Origin: Roseiarcus sp963835955 | GTDB lineage: Bacteria; Pseudomonadota; Alphaproteobacteria; Rhizobiales; Beijerinckiaceae | Direction: 5' to 3' | DNA: 64,000 nucleotides | Assembly: GCA_963835955.1 (NCBI GenBank) | Contig: CAWIHZ010000001.1 | Coordinates: forward strand, 186,001 to 250,000 | Shown here: positions 52,675-61,321 of the stretch, one piece after another | How positions within the stretch are numbered: the first letter of the stretch is position 1 | Layout of the letters: each line of letters opens with the position of its first letter | Translations under genes and position numbers: made by a program | Notes under the pieces: model-generated | Seen by the model: only the letters and a program-made list of their open reading frames with translations | What the model was told of the DNA's origin: nothing | Databases searched by the model: none

Positions 52675-54199
52675 TCAGAACTTGATCCGCACGCCGACCG
52701 TCGGGTTGAAGTTTTGGGCCTGCTGGTAGCCGCTCGCAAGCCCGCCGTATACGTTCGAGAGCATCGCGCCGGCATAGAGATCGACGCGCTTGACCGGCCG
52801 ATAATCGATCATGAGGGAGAAGGCGTCGAGCGAGCCGGAGCAGGAACCGCTGCTGGTGTGAATGCCGGTTCCGGTGCAGGGTTTGGTGTTATAGTTGTTC
52901 TGGACGCCGTAATAAAAGGCGCCAATCAAATCGACCTGTGGATTGAAAGAGTATTTCGCGCCGACAAAGCCGAAGTTGAAGATCCGGTTGTCGACGTAGG
53001 CGTTGTAGGTGATCCAGTTGGTCGGAAACAGTTTCGCCGCGTTGTGAAAGGTCGAGGGAATGGTCCCGGGGACGCTGTAGCCGCCCGAGGTCTTGAAACC
53101 GTTCGGAAATCTGTCGCTGGGGTCCGCCTGCCGATAATACTCGTAGCCGCCCGACAGCGTCACCGGCCCCCATTTGTATTTCGCCAGCAGCAACAGCCCG
53201 GTGTTGTTCGACAGCGTCGCCTTCAGGTCGTCCTCGTTATAGAAATTCGGAATACCGGACGTGCAGGTGAAGGCCCCAAACTTGTTGATAGCGCAGGAGC
53301 CGGTGAAGTTGCTGAGGTTCACGGCGTTCTTGGCCCAGCTGCCGATTGCGTCGAGCGAGAGCTTCCCGCCGGAGAGGTCAAAGTCCGCCCCGAGCTGGCC
53401 CTGGTACATCTCAGTCGAGCCGTTGCCCAGGTTGTAGCCGCCGGTCTGGACCAGCGCCGCCGCACGGAAATTCATGTAGTCCAGGCGATACTTGAAGGCG
53501 GTGTTGGAGCGCGAGAGTTCGGTGTCGCCGAAGCCGGCGTAGGAGCCGGACGCGCCGAAGGGCGAGAACGCATAGGCGCTGCCCATCGGATCGTAGGCGA
53601 CGGTCGCGTCCAGCGCCAAGGAGTTGACGCGGCCCCAGGTCAGGGTGCCGTAGGTCTTGTTGCTGACGCCGACGAATCCTTGCGAGTTGTCCCATTGCCC
53701 GTTGCGGCTCGAATCGCCCTCCGCATTCTGGTAGATGAGCGCCCTGCCGTTGTTCATGACCAGCGAACGCTGCCCGTTGGACAGATAGCCGGAATAGGGA
53801 TTGAACCCGAGCTCCAACGTTCCGACGACCGACCAGCCGTAGGCTACCGGTTCGCTCATCTTGATGCCGACGACCGACTGGCTGATGCCGTTAGGCGTCC
53901 ACAGCCATCTCGACCCGTTGCTCTGCTTGCTGACGAAACTCGCGACGCCATTGGGATAGGCCCGGTTGAACCCCGCGCCATTCGAAGAATAGCCGAGGCC
54001 GGCGTCGATCGTCGCATAGATGGTGAAGCCCCTGTAGGTCAGAGGGCAATCGACGGACGTCGAATCGAGCCAGGTCCAGAAACTCGCGTAGCAGTTCAGC
54101 GGCGCCGGCGCCGGGGCCTTCTTGGTCGGGAGGTCCGCCGCGTGGGCCAGGCCGACAAAGCCGACCGTCGTCAAAAGGAAGATTCCAGAAACTCTTCAT
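52675..54199 (-). pseudogene. Rhizobiales-type porin with a frameshift in its signal peptide
   Basis: The mature protein is intact: ADLPTKKAPAPAPLNCYASF, then DCPLTYRGFTIYATIDAGLG, ending in the Phe of NFNPTVGVRIKF, a 16-strand-type alphaproteobacterial porin. The natural start is ATG at 54199 after AGGGGGCAGCA, reading M-K-S-F-W-N-L-P-F, but this frame leaves the porin frame at a TTTT run (54174-54179 area). Removing one T gives M-K-S-F-W-N-L-P-L-T-T-V-G-F-V-G-L-A-H-A, a perfect signal peptide. Either a homopolymer sequencing error or a real switch or lesion. The only in-frame start, TTG at 54174, would give a short signal lacking its positive end. Confidence 0.8.
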
Positions 54200-54755
54200 T
54201 GCTGCCCCCTCTGGGTCACTGTCGCCGGCGCGGTCGATCTGGCGAGGCGGATCGAAGCCGCTTCCCTCATTTGACCCCCAACGAAACGGCGCTTCAGCCA
54301 GTCGCGGCGTGGTTGGCGGAAGCCCACTCGCCTCGCGCTGCGCCGAAGCCTAAGATCAATTTCATGACGCCCGCTAGGGGCATGGCTGGCGCGAAAATAG
54401 GCGCCTACCGGCGGCGGCGGCGCGCCTTGATCGGGCCAGGCTAAATTGTGTCAACTATGTGACAGGAAAGGATCTGAAAGGCGAGCGAGTTGGCTGGCCC
54501 TGGCGACCGCCCCCGGACGTCCGCGGCTCATTCAGCGCAAGGTAGGCTTCAGATATGACAAGCGAAATTCCCGGCGCGCTGTGGTTTTCTTGCAACAGCT
54601 TTTAGAGCCGATTCTGGGCGGAAAGGCGCGCTATTGACGACCCGCGCCGCAATCCGTGGCTATTGCCGTGGTCGCGACTCTGCGCTCGCCGGGCACGAAT
54701 TTGCGGCCGGGCGCAGCAGGGAACGGCAGGAGACGAACGCTTGCAGCGGCGCCGC
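54200..54755. other. Intergenic region between the two porin genes
   Basis: About 555 bases. The left 250 should hold the promoter and leader of the 54199 porin. The rest shows no gene. A palindrome AGCGGCGCCGCT follows the second porin stop (near 54745) and might end its transcript. Confidence 0.5.
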
Positions 54756-56222
54756 TCAGAACTGGACGCGCAGGCCGACCGTCGGATCGATGTTCTGGGT
54801 ATGCAGGAAACCGCTCGCGAGGCCGCCCCAGACGTTGGAGACCATCAGACCGGCGTAGACGTCGACGCGCTTGTGGGGCTTCCAATCGGCCAGGAACGAG
54901 ACCGCGCCCTGACTTCCGGCGCACTTGCCGCTGCTGACGCCAGTGCTGATCCCGGTGCAGGCGGCGCTGACGGTGTAGCCCTGACTGTTCACGGTGAAAT
55001 TGTAGTCGTTCTGGGTCTGATAGTAGATCGCGGCGGCAAGGTCGAGATTGGAGAGCACGGAGTATTTGGCCCCTATCCAGAATGAGTTGAGGATCCGGTT
55101 GACATTGTAGGCGCCGGAGGCCGCCTGGCCCGGCGGAACGAAGACGCCCTGGGAAATCGTCTCGAAGCCGTCAGGATAGAGATCGGAGGGATTGGCGAAG
55201 CGGGCGTAAATATAGCCGCCGTACAACGTCGCCTGATCCCACTTGTACTTGGCGAGGATCATGACGCCGGTGTTGTTCGACAGCGTCGCCTTCAACACGC
55301 TGTTGACGTCGTACCCCGCGGGAGGGCTGCCGCCGAAGGTCGAAAGGTTGACCGCGTCCCTGGCGAAACTGAGGATGCCGTCGAACGACAGATTGCCGAA
55401 ATCAGCGCCCAGCTGCCCCTGATACATGCCGTTGGAGGGGTTGCCGATTCCATAGCCGCCGACCTGAACCAGGGCCGCAGCGCGGAAGTTCAGGTACGAC
55501 AGGCGATAGGCGAACGCGGTGTTGGGGTTCGTGGTCTCGGTCGCGCCAAAGCCGGGGAACGAACTGGAAAAGCCGATCAGCGAGAACGCGGCGGCGGCGC
55601 CCGTCGGATCGTAGTCGCCCATCGCGTCATTGGACAATGAGTTCATTCGGCCGAAAGTCAGCGTGCCGTAGATCTTGCTGCTGAGGCCGAGGAAGCCCTG
55701 AGAATTGTCCCACGACCCGTTCCTGCCCGAGTCGAAGTTCGAGGATTGATTGATAAGCGTGTTGACGTTGTTGTCGGCCAGCGACCGCGGCGGGTTGAGG
55801 AGCATGCCGGAGTACGGATTGAATCCGGCCTCCACCCTCCCGATCAGCGACCATCCCCAGCCAAAATCCTCCTTCATCGTCAGGCCGGCGACCGACGTGC
55901 TCAACGCATTGTAGACTGGAGCCCATCGGGCTCTGTTGCTGAACTTCTGAATCCCGTAGGCAAGCTTCTGGGCGCTTGGGTTGAACGGCGCGCCGTTCGT
56001 CATGTAGCCGTAGCCGAAATCGATATTGGCGTAGGCCGTGACTCCGCCATAGGTCAGGGGGCAGTCGTCCGGCGACGAATCGAGCCAGTTCCAGAGGCTC
56101 GCCCAGCAGTTCGGCTTGGCAGCGGGCGTCTCCGCCGGCTTCTTGGTCGGCAGGTCCGCGGCTTGGGCGAGGCTGACAAAGCCAAGCGTCGCCGAAAGGA
56201 AAATTTCAAGTCTTTTCATCAT
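54756..56222 (-). CDS. Rhizobiales-type porin
   Basis: 488 aa with an intact signal peptide (MMKRLEIFLSATLGFVSLAQ, cleaved before ADLPTKKPAETP). Paralogue of the 52675-54199 gene: shared NCW/YASLW/FWNWLDS, DCPLTYGGVTAYANIDFGYG, WDNSQGFLGLSSKIYGTLTF, and VYAGLMVSNVWGGLASGFLH. It ends in Phe, as outer-membrane barrel proteins do. Forms trimeric pores for small solutes. Tandem duplication with the other porin is evident. Confidence 0.93.
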   Translation of the reverse strand: MMKRLEIFLSATLGFVSLAQAADLPTKKPAETPAAKPNCWASLWNWLDSSPDDCPLTYGGVTAYANIDFGYGYMTNGAPFNPSAQKLAYGIQKFSNRARWAPVYNALSTSVAGLTMKEDFGWGWSLIGRVEAGFNPYSGMLLNPPRSLADNNVNTLINQSSNFDSGRNGSWDNSQGFLGLSSKIYGTLTFGRMNSLSNDAMGDYDPTGAAAAFSLIGFSSSFPGFGATETTNPNTAFAYRLSYLNFRAAALVQVGGYGIGNPSNGMYQGQLGADFGNLSFDGILSFARDAVNLSTFGGSPPAGYDVNSVLKATLSNNTGVMILAKYKWDQATLYGGYIYARFANPSDLYPDGFETISQGVFVPPGQAASGAYNVNRILNSFWIGAKYSVLSNLDLAAAIYYQTQNDYNFTVNSQGYTVSAACTGISTGVSSGKCAGSQGAVSFLADWKPHKRVDVYAGLMVSNVWGGLASGFLHTQNIDPTVGLRVQF

Positions 56223-56303
56223 TGCCCCGGGAGCGCTGCCGGCGGCGCGGTCGACATTAAGTCGCTGCAGCCAGCGGGTTGCGCCGACGGGCGATTCCCC
56301 GCG

Positions 56304-58094
56304 CTAGGGCGAAGCCTCCGCGCTCGCCGCCGGAGCCTTGGGGTGATGGCGCTCATCGAGCCGCTTCGCCTTGGCGCCGGCCTGGCGCGCCGAATCGGAG
56401 AGCTGGAACATCTCCAGCGTATCGAAATCCGCCGTCGATTCCCGCAACGACGCGTCGGTGTAATTGCGGGCCTCGGGATCGCGCGCGATCCGTCGCGCGG
56501 TCCAATAGACCTTGGCGAACATTTTCACGATCTTGGCGTGCTTGACGACGAGGTCCGTCACATAGCGCGGATAGAAGGTGAGGGCGCTCTCGATCGGCAT
56601 GCCGGGCCGTCGGTCCAGCCGGTTCTTGCGGCGAATGAAGCCGGACTCGAGCGGATAGATGTTATAGAATTCCCAGCTCGCCCAGAACCAGACCATGAGA
56701 TAGGCGACCGTGTCGACGCGCGGGCCCCCCGCTGCCGCCCGGCGGATCACCGTCTTGATGTGATCCTCGGTGTAATAGGTCTTCCAGGCCAGGCGATAGG
56801 CCTCCTGCCATTCCTCGCGCGACATGCGCGGATGGTCGCACACCACATGCTCGAGATCGAACTTGTTGAGGTCCGGGTCGATCGATCGCCCGGCCGCGAC
56901 CATCTTGGCGTGGTCCTCGCTGCCGGGCAGCGGGGTCAGGCAGGAGAATTCGAGAATGTCGAGCGGCAGCTCGCGCTGAATGATCTTGATGTCGCGAACG
57001 ATCAATTCCTGGGTGTCGTTCGGAAAGCCGAGAATGTAGCCGCAATAGGAGATGCAGCGCACCTTGCGCCAGGCCTGCAGCATCTCGCGGTAATCGGCGA
57101 TGTGGTTCTGCTTCTTTTTCGCCCCGCTCAGGCTGTCGGGATTGATGTTCTCGAGGCCGATGAACACGCGCCTGACGCCGGCCGCCGCCGCCTTCTCGAT
57201 GAAGCGCGGAATCTTGTGGCACATCGTGTCGACCTGAATGACGAAGCGCGAATGGATGCCCTCGTCGCGCAGCGCGATCAGCCGGTCGAAGATCAACTCC
57301 CAATTGCGGTTGCGCGCCAGATTGTCGTCGGTGATGAGAAAATAGCGGATGCCGTTGGCGTGATTGGAGCGCACGAGACGCTCGATGTCGTCGGCGGTGC
57401 GGTAGCGCGACTTGCGCCCCTGCACGTTGATGATGGTGCAGAACGAACACAGGAACGGACAGCCGCGGCCGGCGTCGAAGCTCGAAAACATGCCGATCGT
57501 CCGCCCCACCCGTTCGGGAGGCAGGATCGGATTGGGCGCGCCTTCGAGGTTCGGGAGGTTGTCGAGATGATTGTAGAGCGGCTTCAGCGTCCCGGCCGCG
57601 GCGTCGCGCAGCACTTCGCCGAACCGCCCCTCGGCCTCGCCGGCGAACAGGGAAATTCCGAGCGCGGTCGCCTCGCGCAGCGAATCGGGCGCTTCCGGCA
57701 GCATCGCCAGGCAGCCTGAAACATGGAACCCGCCGACGCAAACCTGCACCCCGGCCGCCCTCAGCGGCCTGGCGATGTCCATGGCGCGCGGGAACTGATT
57801 CGACTGCACGCCGACCAGGCCGACCAGTCCCAGTCCGCCCGCTTCCTTGATCTGCCGGGCAATTCGGTCGGGCCGAACGCGCGCGTTGGTCTCGTCGACA
57901 GCCAGGATTTCAACGTCGATATCTTCTCCGAGCGTCTGGTTCTCCATCGCGTCTTTCGCGATCCCGTACAGGCATGCGAGAGAATTCGACGGCAGGGCGG
58001 AGCGGAACCACTGAATGACGTAGCCGTCGTCGTCGTAGTGCGACGGCTTGATCAGGAACAAAAGAAATCTTCGGCGCTTGACGTTTTCCGACAT
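56304..58094 (-). CDS. B12-binding-domain radical SAM protein
   Basis: 596 aa from the ATG at 58094. N-terminal half is a cobalamin-binding-like domain (RRRFLLFLIKPSHYDDDGYV; GLVGLVGVQSNQFPRAMDIA; VQVCVGGFHVSG). The radical SAM core has the cluster motif CPFLCSFC, within DAGRGCPFLCSFCTIINVQG, then ENINPDSLSG and SYCGYILGFPNDT. The C-terminal 150 residues are hydrophobic/basic. Class B radical SAM enzymes methylate or rearrange unreactive carbons. The product is unknown; hopanoid or lipid modification is possible but not shown. Stands between a porin gene and cbbR. Confidence 0.9.
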   Translation of the reverse strand: MSENVKRRRFLLFLIKPSHYDDDGYVIQWFRSALPSNSLACLYGIAKDAMENQTLGEDIDVEILAVDETNARVRPDRIARQIKEAGGLGLVGLVGVQSNQFPRAMDIARPLRAAGVQVCVGGFHVSGCLAMLPEAPDSLREATALGISLFAGEAEGRFGEVLRDAAAGTLKPLYNHLDNLPNLEGAPNPILPPERVGRTIGMFSSFDAGRGCPFLCSFCTIINVQGRKSRYRTADDIERLVRSNHANGIRYFLITDDNLARNRNWELIFDRLIALRDEGIHSRFVIQVDTMCHKIPRFIEKAAAAGVRRVFIGLENINPDSLSGAKKKQNHIADYREMLQAWRKVRCISYCGYILGFPNDTQELIVRDIKIIQRELPLDILEFSCLTPLPGSEDHAKMVAAGRSIDPDLNKFDLEHVVCDHPRMSREEWQEAYRLAWKTYYTEDHIKTVIRRAAAGGPRVDTVAYLMVWFWASWEFYNIYPLESGFIRRKNRLDRRPGMPIESALTFYPRYVTDLVVKHAKIVKMFAKVYWTARRIARDPEARNYTDASLRESTADFDTLEMFQLSDSARQAGAKAKRLDERHHPKAPAASAEASP

Positions 58095-58235
58095 GCGGCT
58101 TGGCTCCCCGCGACAATATGCTCGGCCTCGGTTACGCTCTATCGTCACCTTTTGCTTAATGCCGAACCGTTAACAGCCTTTGCCCGGCGACACAATCGCC
58201 CGGCCTCGAACTGTTACGGTTCGCTGAGGCCGGTT

Positions 58236-59165
58236 TCAATCGTCGGTCACGCCCGGGATCTGGGGAAGGTAGGCCGCGCCATGCGCGGTCGCGAAGTCGC
58301 GGAATGCGTGGGCGGCGGGCGAAAGGGCCCGATCGGTCCGGTTGACGACATACCACTGGCGCCGGATCGGCAGGTCCTCGACGTCGAGGCAGACGATCCG
58401 GCCGCTCGCGACTTCCGCCGCGGTCGTGTGGGCGGAGATGAGCGCGATGCCGAGCCCCGCCATCACCGCCTGTTTGATGGTCTCGTTCGAGCCCAGCTCC
58501 ATCCCCATCTGCACCCGCCTGATCGCGGTGTCGCCGATGAAATCGTCGAACAGCGCGCGGGTGCCGGATCCGATCTCGCGAAACAGGAACGCCTCGCCCG
58601 CCAGATCCCCGCGCCTCAAGCCTGCCGCTCCGGCGAGCCTGTGCTCGGGCGGAGCGATCAGCACATAAGGGTGGGGGCCGAGGGAGGATTTCTCCACCGC
58701 CATGTCGCGCGGCGGCCGTCCGGTGAGGGCGATCTCGACCTCATCGGCGCGCAGCGACTCGATCATGGCGTCGCGATTGCCGATCTGGAAGCGGAGTTCG
58801 AGCCTGGGTCGGCTGGCGACGAACGCCGCGATCAGGCGGGGCGCGAAATATTTCGCCGTCGAGACCGCGCCGACCGAAAGCCTCCCGCCCTCCCCGGCCC
58901 CGATCGCCTCAATTGCTTCGGCGAAGTCCCGCAGCGCGCGCGCGACCCCGTGCGAGGCCGCGTGCGCCGCCTCGCCCGCCTTGGTCAGCCGCATGCCGGT
59001 CGAGGCGCGCTCGAACAGCCGCAGGCCGACCGCGTCCTCGAGCCCCTTCACCCGAGCGGTCAGCGCCGCCGGCGTCATGTTGAGCGACCTCGCCGCGCGG
59101 ACCAGCGAACCGGCCTCGGCGATCGCTTGCAGGGTCTCGATTTGTCGAAGCGTCAGGTTGCGCAC
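58236..59165 (-). CDS. cbbR: LysR-family regulator CbbR
   Basis: 309 aa from a GTG at 59165 (V-R-N-L-T-L-R-Q-I-E-T-L), matching the usual CbbR start. The frame is also open from an ATG at 59225, adding 20 residues that would cover an inverted repeat. Helix-turn-helix: AIAEAGSLVRAARSLNMTPA, then LTARVKGLEDAVGLRLFER. The effector domain follows (GAVSTAKYFAPRLIAAFVAS). Divergent from the Calvin-cycle genes, which it should activate. Confidence 0.92.
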   Translation of the reverse strand: MRNLTLRQIETLQAIAEAGSLVRAARSLNMTPAALTARVKGLEDAVGLRLFERASTGMRLTKAGEAAHAASHGVARALRDFAEAIEAIGAGEGGRLSVGAVSTAKYFAPRLIAAFVASRPRLELRFQIGNRDAMIESLRADEVEIALTGRPPRDMAVEKSSLGPHPYVLIAPPEHRLAGAAGLRRGDLAGEAFLFREIGSGTRALFDDFIGDTAIRRVQMGMELGSNETIKQAVMAGLGIALISAHTTAAEVASGRIVCLDVEDLPIRRQWYVVNRTDRALSPAAHAFRDFATAHGAAYLPQIPGVTDD

Positions 59166-59175
59166 GCCGCCGCCA

Positions 59176-59190
59176 TTCAATGTTATTGAA
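59176..59190. promoter_or_regulatory. Candidate CbbR operator
   Basis: TTCAAT-GTT-ATTGAA, an exact 6-bp inverted repeat with T-N11-A spacing typical of LysR-type regulators, lies between cbbR and the cbb operon. It sits 11 bases upstream of the chosen cbbR GTG start. A second AT-rich stretch (59198-59222) may extend the site. Confidence 0.6.
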
Positions 59191-59312
59191 TCCGGGACCA
59201 AAATTAATTCAGTTTTATTTTGCACGCAATCGGCGATATTGGTCGCGCTCGCAAGAGATCAAGAGATGAAGAGAGAAGCCGCGATGCGCGGGCGCGGGAA
59301 CGGGAGGCGCTG

Positions 59313-60368
59313 GTGTCGAACCGACCATGGAACGGCCGAGAGTTTCTGACCGGCCAGGGGCTGGGCGCGTTTTTGAGCGCCGACGCCCCCGCCGACCTGG
59401 CGCGCGTCCTGGGCGCGCTCGCCGACGCTTCTGTCTCCATTGCGGCTCTCGTTCGCCGCGGCGGCCTCAGCGCCGCGCCGGCGGCGGCGATCTCCGCCAG
59501 TCCTGCCGGTTTCGTCAGGACGGCGCCCGCCATATTCGTGGACGAGGCCTTCATCCGCCGCCTCCAGGGGTCGGGCGTGCGCGGGGTCGTGTCCGGCGAA
59601 CGCGACGAGCCGGCGGCGCTCGATTCCGACGGGACGCTGCTGGCCGCGATCGGCCCGCTCGACGGCGCCTCGACCCTGGATGCGGATGTCCCGGTCGGCG
59701 CCGTCTTCTCGGTGCTCGACGCTCCCGCCGGCCCGCTGAAGCCCGCGCATTTCCTGCAGGCCGGAATCCGGCAACGCGCCGCGGGCTTCGTCCTCTTCGG
59801 GGCGCATGTCGCCTTCGTCTTCACGACCGGCGCGGGCGTTCACATCGCGATCCTCGACCCGGATTCCAACGCGTTTCGCATCTTGCGCGCCGACGCGCGC
59901 ATTCCCGAGCGCGGCGGCGCGTTGGCGATCGATCCTTCGAACGCCCGCAACTGGCCCGGGCCGGTGCGCGCCTATGTCGAGGATTGCCTGGAGGGCGAGA
60001 ACGGGTCGGAGGGGCGAAATCTCGACATGCGGTGGGTCGGCTCGATGGTCGCCGAGGCCTATCGAATCCTGACCCGCGGCGGCGTCTATCTCGATCCGGA
60101 AGATTCGCGCGAGGGCCACGCGAACGGCAGCGCGCGCCTGCTCTCCCAGGCCAACCCGATCGCATTCCTGATCGAACAGGCCGGCGGCGCGGCGATCAAC
60201 GGCTTCGATCGGATTTTGGAGATCGCGCCGAGGTCCGTCAGCATGCGCACGCCTCTGATCTTCGGCGCGAAGGACAGGGTCGAGCGGATCGCGCGCTATT
60301 GCGGCGAGGGCAACGCCCGGGCGAACAGTTCCCCCCTGTTCGGCAAGCGCGGCCTGTTGCGCCGGTGA
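59313..60368 (+). CDS. cbbF: Class 1 fructose-bisphosphatase-like protein at the cbbF position, with substituted metal sites
   Basis: 351 aa from a GTG at 59313, five bases after GGGAGG. Family features are clear: RWVGSMVAEAYRILTRGGVY, NPIAFLIEQAGGAAINGFDR, SVSMRTPLIFGAKDRVERI. However, the metal-ligand motifs are altered: the SEE loop is S-G-E (Gly95), DPLDGSSN is G-P-L-D-G-A-S-T (Gly114), and the Glu of the YE-x-NP motif is Gln279. Three of the canonical carboxylates are therefore missing. It may be inactive, regulatory, or use another geometry. First gene of the cbb operon; cbbP follows by 25 bases. Confidence 0.85.
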   Translation: MSNRPWNGREFLTGQGLGAFLSADAPADLARVLGALADASVSIAALVRRGGLSAAPAAAISASPAGFVRTAPAIFVDEAFIRRLQGSGVRGVVSGERDEPAALDSDGTLLAAIGPLDGASTLDADVPVGAVFSVLDAPAGPLKPAHFLQAGIRQRAAGFVLFGAHVAFVFTTGAGVHIAILDPDSNAFRILRADARIPERGGALAIDPSNARNWPGPVRAYVEDCLEGENGSEGRNLDMRWVGSMVAEAYRILTRGGVYLDPEDSREGHANGSARLLSQANPIAFLIEQAGGAAINGFDRILEIAPRSVSMRTPLIFGAKDRVERIARYCGEGNARANSSPLFGKRGLLRR

Positions 60369-60393
60369 TTCGAGATTTCCGGACATTCATCAG

Positions 60394-61275
60394 ATGTCGA
60401 TCAAGCATCCCATCATCGCGATCACCGGCTCCTCCGGGGCCGGCACGACTTCGGTCAAGCGAACGTTCGAGCAGATTTTCCGGCGCGAGAAGATCAGCCC
60501 GGTCTACATCGAGGGCGACGCCTTCCATCGCTGGAACCGGCTGGAGATGCGCGAGCAGATGAAGGCGGCGGCGGCCAACGGCGACAATCACTACAGCCAC
60601 TTCGGCGCCGCGGCCAACCTGTTCGAGGAGCTGGAGAAGACGTTCGCCGCCTATTCCGAGACCGGAGGAGGCCGGTCTCGCGGTTATATCCATGACGAGA
60701 CCGAGGCCGAGCAGCACGGCTGCCCGCCGGGGACGTTTACGCCCTGGCGCGACTTCGAGCCGGGGTCGGACCTGCTGTTCTACGAAGGCCTGCACGGCGC
60801 CCTCGTCACCGACAAGGTCAATGTCGCTCAATACGTCGATCTGAAGATCGGCGTCGTGCCGGTCATCAATCTGGAGTGGATCCAGAAACTGCATCGCGAC
60901 CGCGGCTCGCGCGGCTACACCATCGAGGCGGTCACCGACACGATCCTGCGGCGCATGCCCGATTACATCAACTACATCTGCCCGCAATTCGCCGAGACCG
61001 ACATCAATTTCCAGCGCGTGCCGACGGTCGACACCTCCAATCCGTTCATCGCCCGCTGGATCCCGACCCCCGACGAATCGATGGTCGTCATCCGCTTCCG
61101 CGATCCGCACGGCATCGACTTCCCCTACCTTTTGTCGATGATTCACAACAGCTTCATGAGCCGCGCCAATTCGATCGTCATCCCGGGCGGCAAGCTCGAC
61201 ATCGCGATGCAGCTCATCCTGACGCCGATGATCATGAAACTGGTTGAGCGCCGCCGGCGCGCGCTCCGCGCTTAG
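60394..61275 (+). CDS. cbbP: Phosphoribulokinase
   Basis: 293 aa, class I proteobacterial type. P-loop ITGSSGAGTTSVKRTFEQIF; YIEGDAFHRWNRLEMR; LLFYEGLHGALV; and IPTPDESMVVIRFRDPHGID. It phosphorylates ribulose-5-phosphate with ATP to give ribulose-1,5-bisphosphate, the RuBisCO substrate. NADH activation is usual in this group. Same direction as cbbF and cbbL. Confidence 0.97.
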   Translation: MSIKHPIIAITGSSGAGTTSVKRTFEQIFRREKISPVYIEGDAFHRWNRLEMREQMKAAAANGDNHYSHFGAAANLFEELEKTFAAYSETGGGRSRGYIHDETEAEQHGCPPGTFTPWRDFEPGSDLLFYEGLHGALVTDKVNVAQYVDLKIGVVPVINLEWIQKLHRDRGSRGYTIEAVTDTILRRMPDYINYICPQFAETDINFQRVPTVDTSNPFIARWIPTPDESMVVIRFRDPHGIDFPYLLSMIHNSFMSRANSIVIPGGKLDIAMQLILTPMIMKLVERRRRALRA

Positions 61276-61321
61276 CTCCGGCCAATGCTCTTTTTGACGA
61301 ACCGCATAAAGGAGAAGAGAG

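Noticed and set aside
52537..54444. Plus-strand open frame of 635 codons
   Set aside because: Antisense shadow of the porin gene; composition typical of complement reading, no start signal or domain.
55746..57719. Plus-strand open frame of 657 codons
   Set aside because: Antisense to the second porin and the radical SAM gene; no recognisable motif.
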